Shown piece by piece: positions 41,579 to 49,318 of a stretch of DNA of 64,000 bases (position 1 is its first letter; each line of letters begins with the position of its first letter). The notes beneath the pieces were generated by a model that saw nothing but the letters and a program-made list of their open reading frames with translations, did not search any database and was not told the DNA's origin. Made by a program: the position numbers and the translations under genes. The stretch is from Hamadaea flava. Its GTDB lineage: Bacteria > Actinomycetota > Actinomycetes > Mycobacteriales > Micromonosporaceae. The stretch covers positions 6,448,001 to 6,512,000 of the forward strand of contig NZ_JAMZDZ010000001.1 in the NCBI RefSeq assembly GCF_024172085.1, written 5' to 3'.

Positions 41579-42400
41579 ATGCGGGACGATCGCCGAGTGG
41601 AACCCCAGGCGTTGCATGACACGGCCCGGCGCTACCTGACCGACCGGTACGCCGAACTGTGGGCCGACGACAGCCGGCCGTTCCCTCGGTACCACGTCGT
41701 CAACGCGATGCTGGCCGAGATCGAACGCCTCGACGCCGACGATCTGCCGCCCGCACCCGAGCTGGCGGTCCTGCTCCGGCGGGCGGCGTTCGAGGCCGAT
41801 TCCCTGTTCACCCGCCCGTCCGACGAGACTCAGGCGCAAGCGATGGCCGACGAGCGCGGACTGTTCGCCACCCGCGTACGCGACTGGGCGGCGCAGCCGG
41901 ATCTCCATGCCGAACCGGTCGGCTATCGGCGCGTGCTGACGAAGGACGAGTCCACGGAGTGGCGTGAACGGGTGGAGATCCGGTGGGGCGTGGCCAACCT
42001 CGTCTGGTACCCGATGCTCTTCTCCGACGTGCCACGTGACGTGCTGATCGTCCAGGGAAGCACGATGTGGGAGGAGCCGAAGGCCGAGCTGATCCGCCAG
42101 CTCCTCCGGGAACTCGGGGCGCAGCGGGTGATCGAACTACGCGAAGGCGGCCAGGACCTTGCGATCGAACTATCCCTGATGGCACCGCGCTATTACGGCG
42201 GCGAGGAAGCAGTCTGGGTCGACGAGTCACTGGCCTGGATCGCGTACGCCTCACACGAGGACACGGTGGCGTTCGGCGGCACGCTGGCCGACCGGCTCCG
42301 GCTGCCGTCGAACGAGCTATTGCTGGACGAGAGCCGTGACTACCGTTACTGGAATGGTCGCCATGCCGATGTCGTTGCTGACGATGAACATCCGGCGTGA
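41579..42400 (+). CDS. Conserved hypothetical protein
   Basis: A 273-residue soluble protein, not recognised. It is acidic, with ARRYLTDRYAELWADDSRPFPRYHVVNAMLAEIERL, VLIVQGSTMWEEPKAELIRQLLRELGAQRVIELREGG and WVDESLAWIAYASHEDTVAFGGTLADRL. ATG 41579 is preceded by GGGTGG; GTG 41570 is also possible. The last 84 bp overlap the convergent signal peptidase gene, an unusually deep tail-to-tail overlap. Confidence 0.65.
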   Translation: MRDDRRVEPQALHDTARRYLTDRYAELWADDSRPFPRYHVVNAMLAEIERLDADDLPPAPELAVLLRRAAFEADSLFTRPSDETQAQAMADERGLFATRVRDWAAQPDLHAEPVGYRRVLTKDESTEWRERVEIRWGVANLVWYPMLFSDVPRDVLIVQGSTMWEEPKAELIRQLLRELGAQRVIELREGGQDLAIELSLMAPRYYGGEEAVWVDESLAWIAYASHEDTVAFGGTLADRLRLPSNELLLDESRDYRYWNGRHADVVADDEHPA

Positions 42401-42907
42401 GTCGTTGGAGTTCTCCCGGTTGTCGCCCATGACCCACAGCCGCCCGTCGGGGACGACGATGTCGAAGGGCCGCTCCGTGCCGGGCGTCTTGAGGTAGGGC
42501 TCGGCCAGCGGCTGCCCGCCGACGAGCCACCGCCCGGTGCTGTCGCAGCAGGACAGCCGGTCGCCCGGCAACCCGATCACCCGCTTCATGATCGTCTGGT
42601 TGGTGTCGCTGGAGAGCCAGCTCGCCGGAGCGGGGAACGCGATGATGTCGCCGCGCTTCGGCCGGTACTTTCCGGCGGCGACCTTCTCGGCGGTCACGGT
42701 CTGCCCGGCACGGATGGCCGGCTCCATGCTGATGCCGGTCGCCTTGAGCTGCATCGTGTCGGCGCCGAACACCGAGCTGCCGAGAACGACCGCCGCCACC
42801 ACGACCAGGATCAGCGTCAGCCCGCCCGCGACGATGCCGACGACGGCGCCCGTGGACAAGCCGCGGCGGGGTGGGACGACTGGAGTGGTCACCGGGGCGT
42901 AGGTCAC
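42317..42907 (-). CDS. lepB: Signal peptidase I
   Basis: A 196-residue protein. GTG 42907 is preceded by GGAGA. One N-terminal membrane helix (19-45) precedes box B GISMEPAI with catalytic Ser60, box D IMKRVIGLPGD with general base Lys108, and box E VMGDNRENSNDSR. A CC pair (DRLSCCDSTG) lies in the variable loop. It removes signal peptides of exported proteins, many of which are encoded in this window. Symbol by function; other lep paralogues may exist. Confidence 0.92.
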   Translation of the reverse strand: MTYAPVTTPVVPPRRGLSTGAVVGIVAGGLTLILVVVAAVVLGSSVFGADTMQLKATGISMEPAIRAGQTVTAEKVAAGKYRPKRGDIIAFPAPASWLSSDTNQTIMKRVIGLPGDRLSCCDSTGRWLVGGQPLAEPYLKTPGTERPFDIVVPDGRLWVMGDNRENSNDSRRMFIVSNDIGMATIPVTVVTALVQQ

Positions 42908-42986
42908 TGGACTGTCTCCACATTCGAACGCCGACGCTGGACTCGGGCACGGTACCCCAGCGGGCGGGGTGTCGCTCGGCCGCGAC

Positions 42987-43982
42987 TCAGTCCATGACGA
43001 CGACCAGCTTGCCGGTCTTGTGCGTACCGGCGAAGTCGGCGAGCGCCTGAACTGCCTGGTCCAGCGGATAACGACGGCTGATCGTCGCGGGCAGGCGACC
43101 GGCCGCGGCCAGCTCGGCGACCTTCGCCATGCCGCCGTGGACGCCCTCCATGTCCAGCACGAACCGCGTACGCACATCGGCCCGGCCGAGGGCCGCCGGA
43201 TCGGGCACCGGCCCGGTGATGCTGATCAGGAGGCCACCCGGAATCAGGGTCGAAGCCAGTCCAGCCAGGGATTCGAGGCTCGGAACGGCGTTCACCACGA
43301 GGTCGACCCCCGCGGGATGGCGGCGCAGCACCTCCTCGACGGTGTCGACGGCGCGGTAATCGACGGTTTCCGCCGCGCCCAGCTTGAGGAGCAGCTCGGC
43401 CTCGGCCGAAGTGGTGGTCGCGACGACATGCGCGCCCGCCGCTGCCAGCAGCGGCACGACAGCGGTGCCCGCACCGCCCGAAGCGCCGACGACCAGGGCC
43501 GTCTGACCGGGGCGAAGATCGGCGACGGCGGCGACCGCGACGGCGGTGAACCCGGTCGTCGCCAGCGCAGCGGCGTCCACAGCAGTCAGCCCGGCCGGTC
43601 GGTGGGCGACCAGCGGGGTGTCCGCCTCGACCACCACGTACTCGGCCAGCGATCCGGTGCCTAGGGAAGGCCGCGTCGGCGAGGCCATCGAGCGCATCAC
43701 CCGGGGCAAGGCCACTCCGAACACCTCGTCGCCCACGGCGTACCCGTTGGTGCCGAGGCCGACCTCGGTGATCTGGCCGGCGAAGTCGTTGCCTGGGATG
43801 TGCGGGAAGTCGAGCTCGACCATCGCGCGGAAGTCGCCGCGCGGGAGCAGGACGTCGGCGGGGTTGATCGAGGCCGCCTTGACGCGGACCTGGAGCTGGC
43901 CGGGGCCGGGCCGGGGGATCGGCATCTCGCGGACGGTGAGCTGGTCGACGGGGCGGTAGGCGGTGGCGACGACGGCCTTCAT
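42987..43982 (-). CDS. NADP-dependent quinone oxidoreductase (zinc-independent MDR)
   Basis: A 331-residue protein: PGPGQLQVRVKAASINPADVLLPRG, DFPHIPGNDFAGQI, and Rossmann TALVVGASGGAGTAVVPLLAAAGAHVVATTTSAEAELLLKLGAAETVDYR. MDR family of the QOR type, lacking zinc ligands. Divergent from a TetR gene with two operator-like repeats between, so likely induced by electrophiles or quinones. Confidence 0.9.
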   Translation of the reverse strand: MKAVVATAYRPVDQLTVREMPIPRPGPGQLQVRVKAASINPADVLLPRGDFRAMVELDFPHIPGNDFAGQITEVGLGTNGYAVGDEVFGVALPRVMRSMASPTRPSLGTGSLAEYVVVEADTPLVAHRPAGLTAVDAAALATTGFTAVAVAAVADLRPGQTALVVGASGGAGTAVVPLLAAAGAHVVATTTSAEAELLLKLGAAETVDYRAVDTVEEVLRRHPAGVDLVVNAVPSLESLAGLASTLIPGGLLISITGPVPDPAALGRADVRTRFVLDMEGVHGGMAKVAELAAAGRLPATISRRYPLDQAVQALADFAGTHKTGKLVVVMD

Positions 43983-44000
43983 GAGGGTCCTCCCATTAAA

Positions 44001-44059
44001 CGGACCGGATGGTCACGTTAGGTCGGACCGTAGCCTAACCGGACCGGGCGGTCAACTTA
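44001..44059. promoter_or_regulatory. Two direct operator repeats between oxidoreductase and TetR genes
   Basis: CGGACCGGATGGTCACGTTA (44001-44020) and CGGACCGGGCGGTCAACTTA (44040-44059) are 39 bp apart. Each contains its own dyad GACCG-N2-(C/T)GGTC. Two stacked TetR dimer sites on the divergent promoters are inferred. Confidence 0.7.
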
Positions 44060-44071
44060 AGGTACGCTCGC

Positions 44072-44686
44072 GTGGTGACCCGACCGCTGCGCGCAGACGC
44101 CGCACGCAACCGCCGTGAGCTGCTGCGCGCCGCCGCCGAGGAGTTCCGCGAGCACGGGATCGGGGCGTCGATCGCCGACATCGCGCGCCGGGCGGGCATC
44201 GGCAAGGGCACGGTGTTCCGGCACTTCGCGACCAAGGAGCAACTGCTGGCCGCGATCGTCATCGACCGCCTGGACACCCTGAGTGAGCTGGGCGAATCGC
44301 TGGCCGGCGCGGCCGACGCCGAGGCGGCGCTGCACGAGTTCCTCGCGGCCAGCGTCGAGCAGCAGCAGGATCAGAACATCTCGTTCCTGTACGCCGCCAG
44401 CCCAGACGTCCTGGCGACCGCCGACGTGACCCGAGCGCGGCAACGCATGTTCGACTCGGTGTACGCGCTGGTCGAGCGAGCAAAACGGCAAGGCGCCATC
44501 CGGGCGGACGTCACGGGGCCGGACGTGGTGCTGCTGATGTGCGCGCCGGGACACGTAGCCGAGCCGCTGGCCCAGCAGTCGCCACAGCTGTGGCGGCGCT
44601 ACCTCGCCGTGCTGCTCGACGGACTGCGCCCCGAAGGCGCGCGCGACCTGCCCCATCCGCCGCCCGCGCAGCCGATGCCGGTCTGA
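44072..44686 (+). CDS. TetR/AcrR family transcriptional regulator
   Basis: A 204-residue protein. HTH: RRELLRAAAEEFREHGIGASIADIARRAGIGKGTVFRHFATKEQLLAAIV (13-62). The C-terminal ligand domain is of the type typical for this group (LYAASPDVLATADVTRARQRMFDSVYALVERAKRQGAIRADV). GTG start at 44072 or 44075. Expected to repress the divergent oxidoreductase and itself through the 44001/44040 repeats. Confidence 0.9.
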   Translation: MVTRPLRADAARNRRELLRAAAEEFREHGIGASIADIARRAGIGKGTVFRHFATKEQLLAAIVIDRLDTLSELGESLAGAADAEAALHEFLAASVEQQQDQNISFLYAASPDVLATADVTRARQRMFDSVYALVERAKRQGAIRADVTGPDVVLLMCAPGHVAEPLAQQSPQLWRRYLAVLLDGLRPEGARDLPHPPPAQPMPV

Positions 44687-44726
44687 GGGGGCATCGCCGG
44701 CGATCATTGGCGCGTACCCTGACCGG

Positions 44727-45278
44727 ATGTCGAGCGACTCCGTCCCCGTACGCGCGGTCTGGCCGGCGGCTGGACTTCCGTTGGCGGCGTGGCTGCCGAC
44801 GATGTTCCTCTGTGTACTCCTCGCGCACGGCCTGCAGACCGAGTACGTCCCGATCGAGGCCGCGACCGTCGGGCTCTGGGCCGCCGGGATGGCGCTGACC
44901 GGCCTGCTGACGGTGTGGCTCCGCCGCCGAGCCCACCCGGTGCCGGCGGTCGTCGCACTGATCGCCGGGGCGCTCGTGTCGATCGACCTTGCGGTGATCC
45001 TCGACAGCCACCTCATCTACGGCGTCTACCACTATTGGACGCTCAACTACGACGCCGCCCTGCCGTACGCCTATGCCCCGATGTGGTTCCCGGCCTCGCT
45101 GATCCCGGTGGACACGTTCGGCTTCGCGACGCAGGCCCAGATCACCGCGGGCGACTTCGAATGGCAGGACGAGCACGTCCGGCCGGTCGCGGTCGTGCTG
45201 TCCCTCGCGTCGGCGGCGGTCGGCGTCCTGCTCTTCCGCGCCACGCGCCCCGCTGCGCCGCTCGTCGCTCCCCGCTGA
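44727..45278 (+). CDS. Integral membrane protein of unknown function
   Basis: A 183-residue protein with four hydrophobic helices (about 12-36, 44-63, 72-93 and 153-170) and an extracytoplasmic loop rich in Tyr and Trp (GVYHYWTLNYDAALPYAYAPMWFP). Not recognised. Its TGA stop sits inside the first of two identical 20-bp repeats, and the large repeat element lies just downstream. Confidence 0.65.
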   Translation: MSSDSVPVRAVWPAAGLPLAAWLPTMFLCVLLAHGLQTEYVPIEAATVGLWAAGMALTGLLTVWLRRRAHPVPAVVALIAGALVSIDLAVILDSHLIYGVYHYWTLNYDAALPYAYAPMWFPASLIPVDTFGFATQAQITAGDFEWQDEHVRPVAVVLSLASAAVGVLLFRATRPAAPLVAPR

Positions 45279-45305
45279 CTCGCTTCGCTCCCCGCTGACT
45301 CGCTT
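45266..45305. repeat. Two perfect 20-bp tandem copies spanning a stop codon
   Basis: CGCTCCCCGCTGACTCGCTT occurs at 45266-45285 and again at 45286-45305. The TGA at 45276-45278 in the first copy is the stop codon of the membrane protein. Confidence 0.85.
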
Positions 45306-45329
45306 TCGCGCCGTGCTGCTGCGCGCCGC

Positions 45330-45532
45330 GCGTTCATTCGCGCCGCGCCGAGCGTTCAGTCGCGCCGCGCCGAGCGTTCAGTCGCGCCGCGCCGAGCGTT
45401 CAGTCGCGCCGCGCCGAGCGTTCAGTCGCGCCGCGCCGAGCGTTCAGTCGCGCCGCGCCGCGCGTTCATTCGCGCTGGATCAGGGATATAAGTCGAATCT
45501 TGGCTCAAGATTCGACTTATATCCCTGATCCA
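45330..45532. repeat. 22-bp tandem repeats plus 57-bp palindrome (dispersed element, copy 2)
   Basis: Six near-identical 22-bp units start at 45330, 45352, 45374, 45396, 45418 and 45440 (each GCGTTCA(G/T)TCGCGCCGCGCC plus two bases), with a seventh partial unit at 45462. They lead directly into a palindrome at 45476-45532, centred on 45504. Its arms TGGATCAGGGATATAAG and GTCGAATCTTG are matched by exact complements (27 of 28 pairs). The outer and inner blocks match copy 1 at 6885-6949. It lies between two plus-strand genes and could fold as a very stable RNA stem. 45540-45662 holds only a GGGGGCGCG-rich run. Confidence 0.85.
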
Positions 45533-45662
45533 ATGCCCAAGGCGGGGCGGCCGGAGCCGGGGGCGCGTGGCGGGCGGCGGGGGCACGCGGTGCGGGGGCA
45601 CGCGGGGCGGGGGCGCGGAAAATCGCCTCCGCGTGGGTGGGTGGCGCGGGTAGGGTGCCGGG

Positions 45663-46277
45663 ATGCGGATGCCGCCCTTGCCCGAGCCTTCGCCGGAGGT
45701 CACGGAGGAGTGGCTGCGCCAGCGCAACGCGGGCGGGGTGTTGCCGCGACCGGCCGGGGTCATCGAGATCCGGGACTACGATCCCGCCTGGCCGGAGATG
45801 TTCGCCGCGCATGAGAAGCGGCTGCGTGCCGCGCTCGGCCCGGCTGCGCTGCTGGTTGAGCACGTCGGCTCGACGTCCGTGCCGGGTCTGGCCGCGAAAC
45901 CCCGGATCGACATCGACGTGATCGTGGCCGATCCGGCTGATGAGCCCGCGTACCTTCCGGCGTTGGAGGCAGCGGGCTATGTCCTGCGGGTACGCGAACC
46001 CGACTGGTACGAGCACCGTTGCCTGCACGGCTTCGATCCGACGGCGAACGTGCACGTCTTCGGCCCGGATTGTGACGAGTTCTTGCGGCATGTGATCTTC
46101 CGCGACTGGCTGCGCGATCACCCCGCCGACCGGGAGCGGTACGCCGCCGAGAAGCGCCGGATCGCCGCCGCCGGGGTCACCTTCATGGCCGAGTACGCGG
46201 CCCAGAAGTCGGGCGTCGTGATCGACACCCTGCGTAAAGCCGGGCTGACCGTATCGAATGAGGAGAAGCGCGCGTGA
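45663..46277 (+). CDS. GrpB/UPF0157 family protein
   Basis: A 204-residue protein: VIEIRDYDPAWPEMFAAHEKRLRAALGPAALLVEHVGSTSVPGLAAKPRIDIDVIV is the GrpB nucleotidyltransferase-like core with GSTSVPG and the DID acidic pair. FLRHVIFRDWLRDHPADRERYAAEK closes the domain. Biochemical role unresolved in the family. Its stop overlaps the next gene's GTG (GTGA). Confidence 0.92.
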   Translation: MRMPPLPEPSPEVTEEWLRQRNAGGVLPRPAGVIEIRDYDPAWPEMFAAHEKRLRAALGPAALLVEHVGSTSVPGLAAKPRIDIDVIVADPADEPAYLPALEAAGYVLRVREPDWYEHRCLHGFDPTANVHVFGPDCDEFLRHVIFRDWLRDHPADRERYAAEKRRIAAAGVTFMAEYAAQKSGVVIDTLRKAGLTVSNEEKRA

Positions 46278-47008
46278 CAAGCAGCGACCTGTGGGACCAG
46301 GCGGCGGCCGAGCGGTACGAGGAGACCTCCGCCGCGATGTACGCCCCGGAGGTCCTCGGACCAGCCGTGGACTTCCTCGCCGAGCTGGCCGGATCGGGTC
46401 CCGCGCTGGAGTTGGCGATCGGCACGGGGCGGGTCGCCGTGCCGCTCGCTGCGCGGGGCGTACGGGTGTCGGGGATCGAGCTGTCCCAGCCGATGGTCGA
46501 CCAGCTGCGGAAGTCGGCTTCCGCCGAACAGATCCCGGTCGTGGTCGGCGACATGGCCTCGGCGACCGTCCCCGGCGAGTTCTCGCTCGTCTACGTCGTG
46601 TGGAACAGCATCGGCAATCTGCGTACGCAGGACGAACAGGTCGAGTGTTTCCGCAACGCGGCTCGGCACCTCGCGCCCGGCGGCCATTTCGTCATCGAGC
46701 TGTGGGTGCCGGGCATCCGCCGGTTCCCGCCGGGCCAGTCCGCGGTGCCGTTCGACGTCTCGGAGGAGCACGTCGGCTTCGACACCTACGACATGGTGAC
46801 GCAGCAGGGCACCTCGCACCACTACTACCGGTACGCCGACGGCAGTGCCCGATACGGCGCCAGCAACTTCCGGTACATCTGGCCGGCCGAGTGCGACCTC
46901 ATGGCGCGGCTCGCCGGGCTGGAGCCGGTACGCAGACTGGCCGACTGGCGTGGCGCGCCGTTCACCAATGACAGCGAAAGTCATGTCTCGGTCTGGCGTA
47001 AGCCCTGA
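46274..47008 (+). CDS. Class I SAM-dependent methyltransferase
   Basis: A 244-residue protein: ALELAIGTGRVAVPLAARGVRVSGIELSQPMVDQLR (motif I and the acidic residue that holds SAM), VVVGDMASATVPGEFSLVYVVWNSIGNL (motif II) and HLAPGGHFVIELWVP (motif III). Small-molecule methyltransferase fold; acceptor unknown. Translationally coupled to the GrpB gene. Confidence 0.9.
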   Translation: MTSSDLWDQAAAERYEETSAAMYAPEVLGPAVDFLAELAGSGPALELAIGTGRVAVPLAARGVRVSGIELSQPMVDQLRKSASAEQIPVVVGDMASATVPGEFSLVYVVWNSIGNLRTQDEQVECFRNAARHLAPGGHFVIELWVPGIRRFPPGQSAVPFDVSEEHVGFDTYDMVTQQGTSHHYYRYADGSARYGASNFRYIWPAECDLMARLAGLEPVRRLADWRGAPFTNDSESHVSVWRKP

Positions 47009-47038
47009 TTGTCGGCGGTCGCCGGTAGCCTCGCCGAC

Positions 47039-47395
47039 ATGGCTATCGCACGGTTTCCCAGCCTCGTGATCGACTGTCCGGACGCGGCCGCGCTCGGCGC
47101 GTTCTACGGGGCGATGCTGGATTGGAAGGTCGAAACCCGGGAGGACTGGGTCGAGATCCGGGCCGATTACGGCCAGTGCATCTGCTTCCAGCAGGTCGAG
47201 GACTACGTCGCGCCGAGGTGGCCCAGTCAGGAGGCGCCGCAGCAGATGCACCTCGACGTGGTCGTGGCGGATCTCGACGAGGCCGAGGCGGCGGTGATCG
47301 CCCTCGGCGCGACCAAGCCCGATCATCAGCCGGGCACCACGTTCCGCGTCTTCCTGGACCCGGCCGGTCACCCCTTCTGCGTCTGCCTCAGCTGA
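47039..47395 (+). CDS. VOC/glyoxalase-like domain protein
   Basis: A 118-residue protein: FPSLVIDCPDAAALGAFYGAMLDWKVE, ICFQQVEDYVAPRWP, QQMHLDVVVADLDEAEAAVIALGATK and FRVFLDPAGHPFCVCLS form the paired beta-alpha-beta3 modules of the VOC fold. Many relatives confer resistance or bind small ligands. ATG 47039 gives the family N-terminus; an in-frame TTG at 47009 is less likely. The C-terminal codons and the stop are the first unit of a 26-bp tandem repeat. Confidence 0.85.
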   Translation: MAIARFPSLVIDCPDAAALGAFYGAMLDWKVETREDWVEIRADYGQCICFQQVEDYVAPRWPSQEAPQQMHLDVVVADLDEAEAAVIALGATKPDHQPGTTFRVFLDPAGHPFCVCLS

Positions 47396-47500
47396 CCCCG
47401 GGAAGCGTCTGCTCAGCTGACCCCGGGAAGCGTCTGCCTCAGCTGACCCCGGGAAGCGTCTGCCTCAGCTGACCCCGGGAAGCGTCTGCCTCAGCTGACA
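47381..47500. repeat. 26-bp tandem repeat, five copies, seeded by the 3' end of a CDS
   Basis: Units start at 47381, 47407 (one C shorter), 47432, 47458 and 47484 (partial). Each begins GTCTGCCTCAGCTGACCCCG and ends GGAAGC. The first unit includes the last four sense codons and the TGA of the VOC gene, so the array arose by duplicating the gene end. CAGCTG palindromes in each unit can pair between units and form hairpins at the mRNA 3' end. Confidence 0.9.
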
Positions 47501-47516
47501 ACCGGCACGTGAGGAC

Positions 47517-48401
47517 TCAGAGTCGGGTCACCGCGGTCTCCTGGGAGACCCGGGAGAGCTTCTGGGGATTGCGGACGGCGTAAAGGCCGGTGATGCGCCC
47601 GTCGTCCACCCGCAGCCCGAGGACGGTGTCGACGTCGCCGTCCACGCGCAGGATCAGCGCCGGATAGCCGTTGATCTGGGCTGGGAGCAGCTTGGTGGTG
47701 GCGGAGATCTTCGTCATGCCGGTGAGGAAGACGCGCGCGATGCGGTCGGCGCCGATGATGGGCTGTGGCACCGCCTGCACGATTCCGCCGCCGTCGCCGA
47801 GGAAGACGACGTCGGGCGCCAGGATGTCGAGCAGGCTTTGGAGATCGCCGGTCTCCACCGCCCGATGAAAGGCGTCCAGCACCGTCCGAGCCTGCGTCGG
47901 GGTCACCTCGCCCCGGGGCCGGCGGGCGGCGACGTGTTCCCTCGCCCGGTGGGCGATCTGGCGTACGGCGGCTTGGGTCTTGCCGACGGCCTCCGCGATC
48001 TCCTCGTATTCCACGTCGAACACCTCCCGCAGCACGAACACCGCCCGTTCGGTCGGCGTGAGCGTCTCCAGGACCAGCAGCATCGCCATCGAGACGCTGT
48101 CGGCCAGCTCGACGTCCTCGGCCACGTCGGGCGCGGTCAGCAACGGCTCGGGCAGCCATGGGCCGACGTAGGACTCCTTGCGGCGGCGCAGCGTACGCAG
48201 CCTGGTCAGGGCGAGCCGGGTGGTGATCCGCACGAGGTACGCCCGTTGATCCTGGACGACGCCGAGGTCGACGCCCGACCAGCGCAGCCAGGTCTCCTGC
48301 AGGACGTCCTCGGCGTCCGCCGCCGAGCCGAGCATCTCGTACGCCACGGTGAACAGCAGGCTGCGGTAACTGACGAAGGCGTCGGTGGCGGTGTCGGTCA
48401 T
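47517..48401 (-). CDS. sigJ: ECF41 family RNA polymerase sigma factor (SigJ-like)
   Basis: A 294-residue protein from ATG 48401. Sigma region 2 (FVSYRSLLFTVAYEMLGSAADAEDVLQETWLRW), region 4 (LTPTERAVFVLREVFDVEYEEIAEAVGKTQAAVRQIAHRAREHV) and a C-terminal SnoaL-like domain (about 180-290). Hallmarks of ECF41 are YVGPWLPEP in the linker and the DGGG motif (VFLGDGGGIVQAV), where the extension regulates activity without an anti-sigma factor. The ECF41 promoter motif lies just upstream and puts the mRNA start at about the ATG (leaderless), which is why 48401 is chosen over 48407 or 48476. Divergent SDR is the likely target. Confidence 0.9.
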   Translation of the reverse strand: MTDTATDAFVSYRSLLFTVAYEMLGSAADAEDVLQETWLRWSGVDLGVVQDQRAYLVRITTRLALTRLRTLRRRKESYVGPWLPEPLLTAPDVAEDVELADSVSMAMLLVLETLTPTERAVFVLREVFDVEYEEIAEAVGKTQAAVRQIAHRAREHVAARRPRGEVTPTQARTVLDAFHRAVETGDLQSLLDILAPDVVFLGDGGGIVQAVPQPIIGADRIARVFLTGMTKISATTKLLPAQINGYPALILRVDGDVDTVLGLRVDDGRITGLYAVRNPQKLSRVSQETAVTRL

Positions 48402-48409
48402 ACGCATTC

Positions 48410-48436
48410 GACGCCGATCCCCGTGATCGTGTGACC
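48410..48436 (-). promoter_or_regulatory. ECF41-type promoter of the sigma factor gene
   Basis: On the minus strand GGTCACA (-35, 48436-48430), exactly 16 bp, then CGTC (-10, 48413-48410). This matches the ECF41 consensus TGTCACA-N16-CGTC with one mismatch, implying positive autoregulation. Confidence 0.7.
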
Positions 48437-48470
48437 TCGACGGGCGGTGGTCCTCGTCACGCCGCCCGCC

Positions 48471-48497
48471 CGTCACAAGCCCTGGAGCAGCGGCATC
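48471..48497 (+). promoter_or_regulatory. ECF41-like promoter of the divergent SDR gene
   Basis: CGTCACA (48471-48477), 16 bp, then CATC (48494-48497). Compared with TGTCACA-N16-CGTC there is one mismatch in each element. It predicts a start about 45 nt before the SDR ATG. Confidence 0.5.
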
Positions 48498-48547
48498 TCC
48501 AGGTCAGTAGGCGCCAGAAACGCTGGCCGAGAGAGCAGGGACTGACC

Positions 48548-49300
48548 ATGGACAAGAAGATCGCACTGGTGACCGGGGCGAACAAGGGCATCGGCCGGGC
48601 CGTCGCCGAACAACTCGCCGAGGCGGGGATGACGGTGGTGATCGCCGCCCGGAGCGCGCAGCGGGGCGAGGAAGCCGCCGCCGCGCTGCGCGCGGCCGGT
48701 CGTGACGCGTACGCCGTCACGCTGGATGTCACCGATCCGGGAACCGTCACGGCGGCGGCTGCCGAGGTCGAGGCCCGGTTCGGCCACCTCGACGTGCTCG
48801 TCAACAACGCGGGGATCTCCGGGGCCGCCCCGGACGCGCCGATGGACGTCCGCGCTCAGCTCCCCAGCCTGGCCGACCTGGACGTCGTACGCGCGGTGTT
48901 CGAGACCAACGTCTTCGGCGTGATCATGGTGACCAACGCGCTGCTGCCGTTGCTGCGGCGGGCCGAGGCGGGGCGCATCGTGAACCTGAGCAGCGACGCG
49001 GCCTCGCTGACCTGGACGAGCGACCAGGAGGGCAAGTTCGGGTCGCTGCCCCCGGCGATCGCGTACGCCCCGTCGAAGACCGCGGTGAACGCGGTGACCG
49101 TCCAGTACGCCCATGAGCTGCGCGAGCATGGAATCCTCGTCAACGCGGCCGCGCCTGGGTTCTGCGCGACCGACATCAACGCCCACCTCGGGCACCGGAC
49201 AGCCGCACAGGGTGCCGCCGTCGTCGTACGCCTGGCGACACTCGACGCGGACGGCCCCACCGGCGGCTTCTTCAGCGAAGACGGCCCGCTGCCCTGGTGA
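48548..49300 (+). CDS. SDR family oxidoreductase (carbonyl-reductase-like)
   Basis: A 250-residue protein: IALVTGANKGIGRAVAEQL (NAD(P) motif), DVLVNNAGISG, IVNLSSDAAS, YAPSK (catalytic Tyr-x3-Lys) and VNAAAPGFCATDIN. Classical SDR. ATG 48548 has AGGGA upstream; longer in-frame starts run into the promoter. ECF41 operons usually carry a carboxymuconolactone decarboxylase, oxidoreductase or epimerase gene, and this SDR fits that slot, so it is probably SigJ-dependent. Confidence 0.9.
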   Translation: MDKKIALVTGANKGIGRAVAEQLAEAGMTVVIAARSAQRGEEAAAALRAAGRDAYAVTLDVTDPGTVTAAAAEVEARFGHLDVLVNNAGISGAAPDAPMDVRAQLPSLADLDVVRAVFETNVFGVIMVTNALLPLLRRAEAGRIVNLSSDAASLTWTSDQEGKFGSLPPAIAYAPSKTAVNAVTVQYAHELREHGILVNAAAPGFCATDINAHLGHRTAAQGAAVVVRLATLDADGPTGGFFSEDGPLPW

Positions 49301-49318
49301 CGGCCACTATGGACACAG

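Noticed and set aside
45330-45475. Regular 22-bp repeats as a CRISPR array
   Set aside because: The units are contiguous with no spacers and no cas genes nearby; it is a simple tandem repeat.
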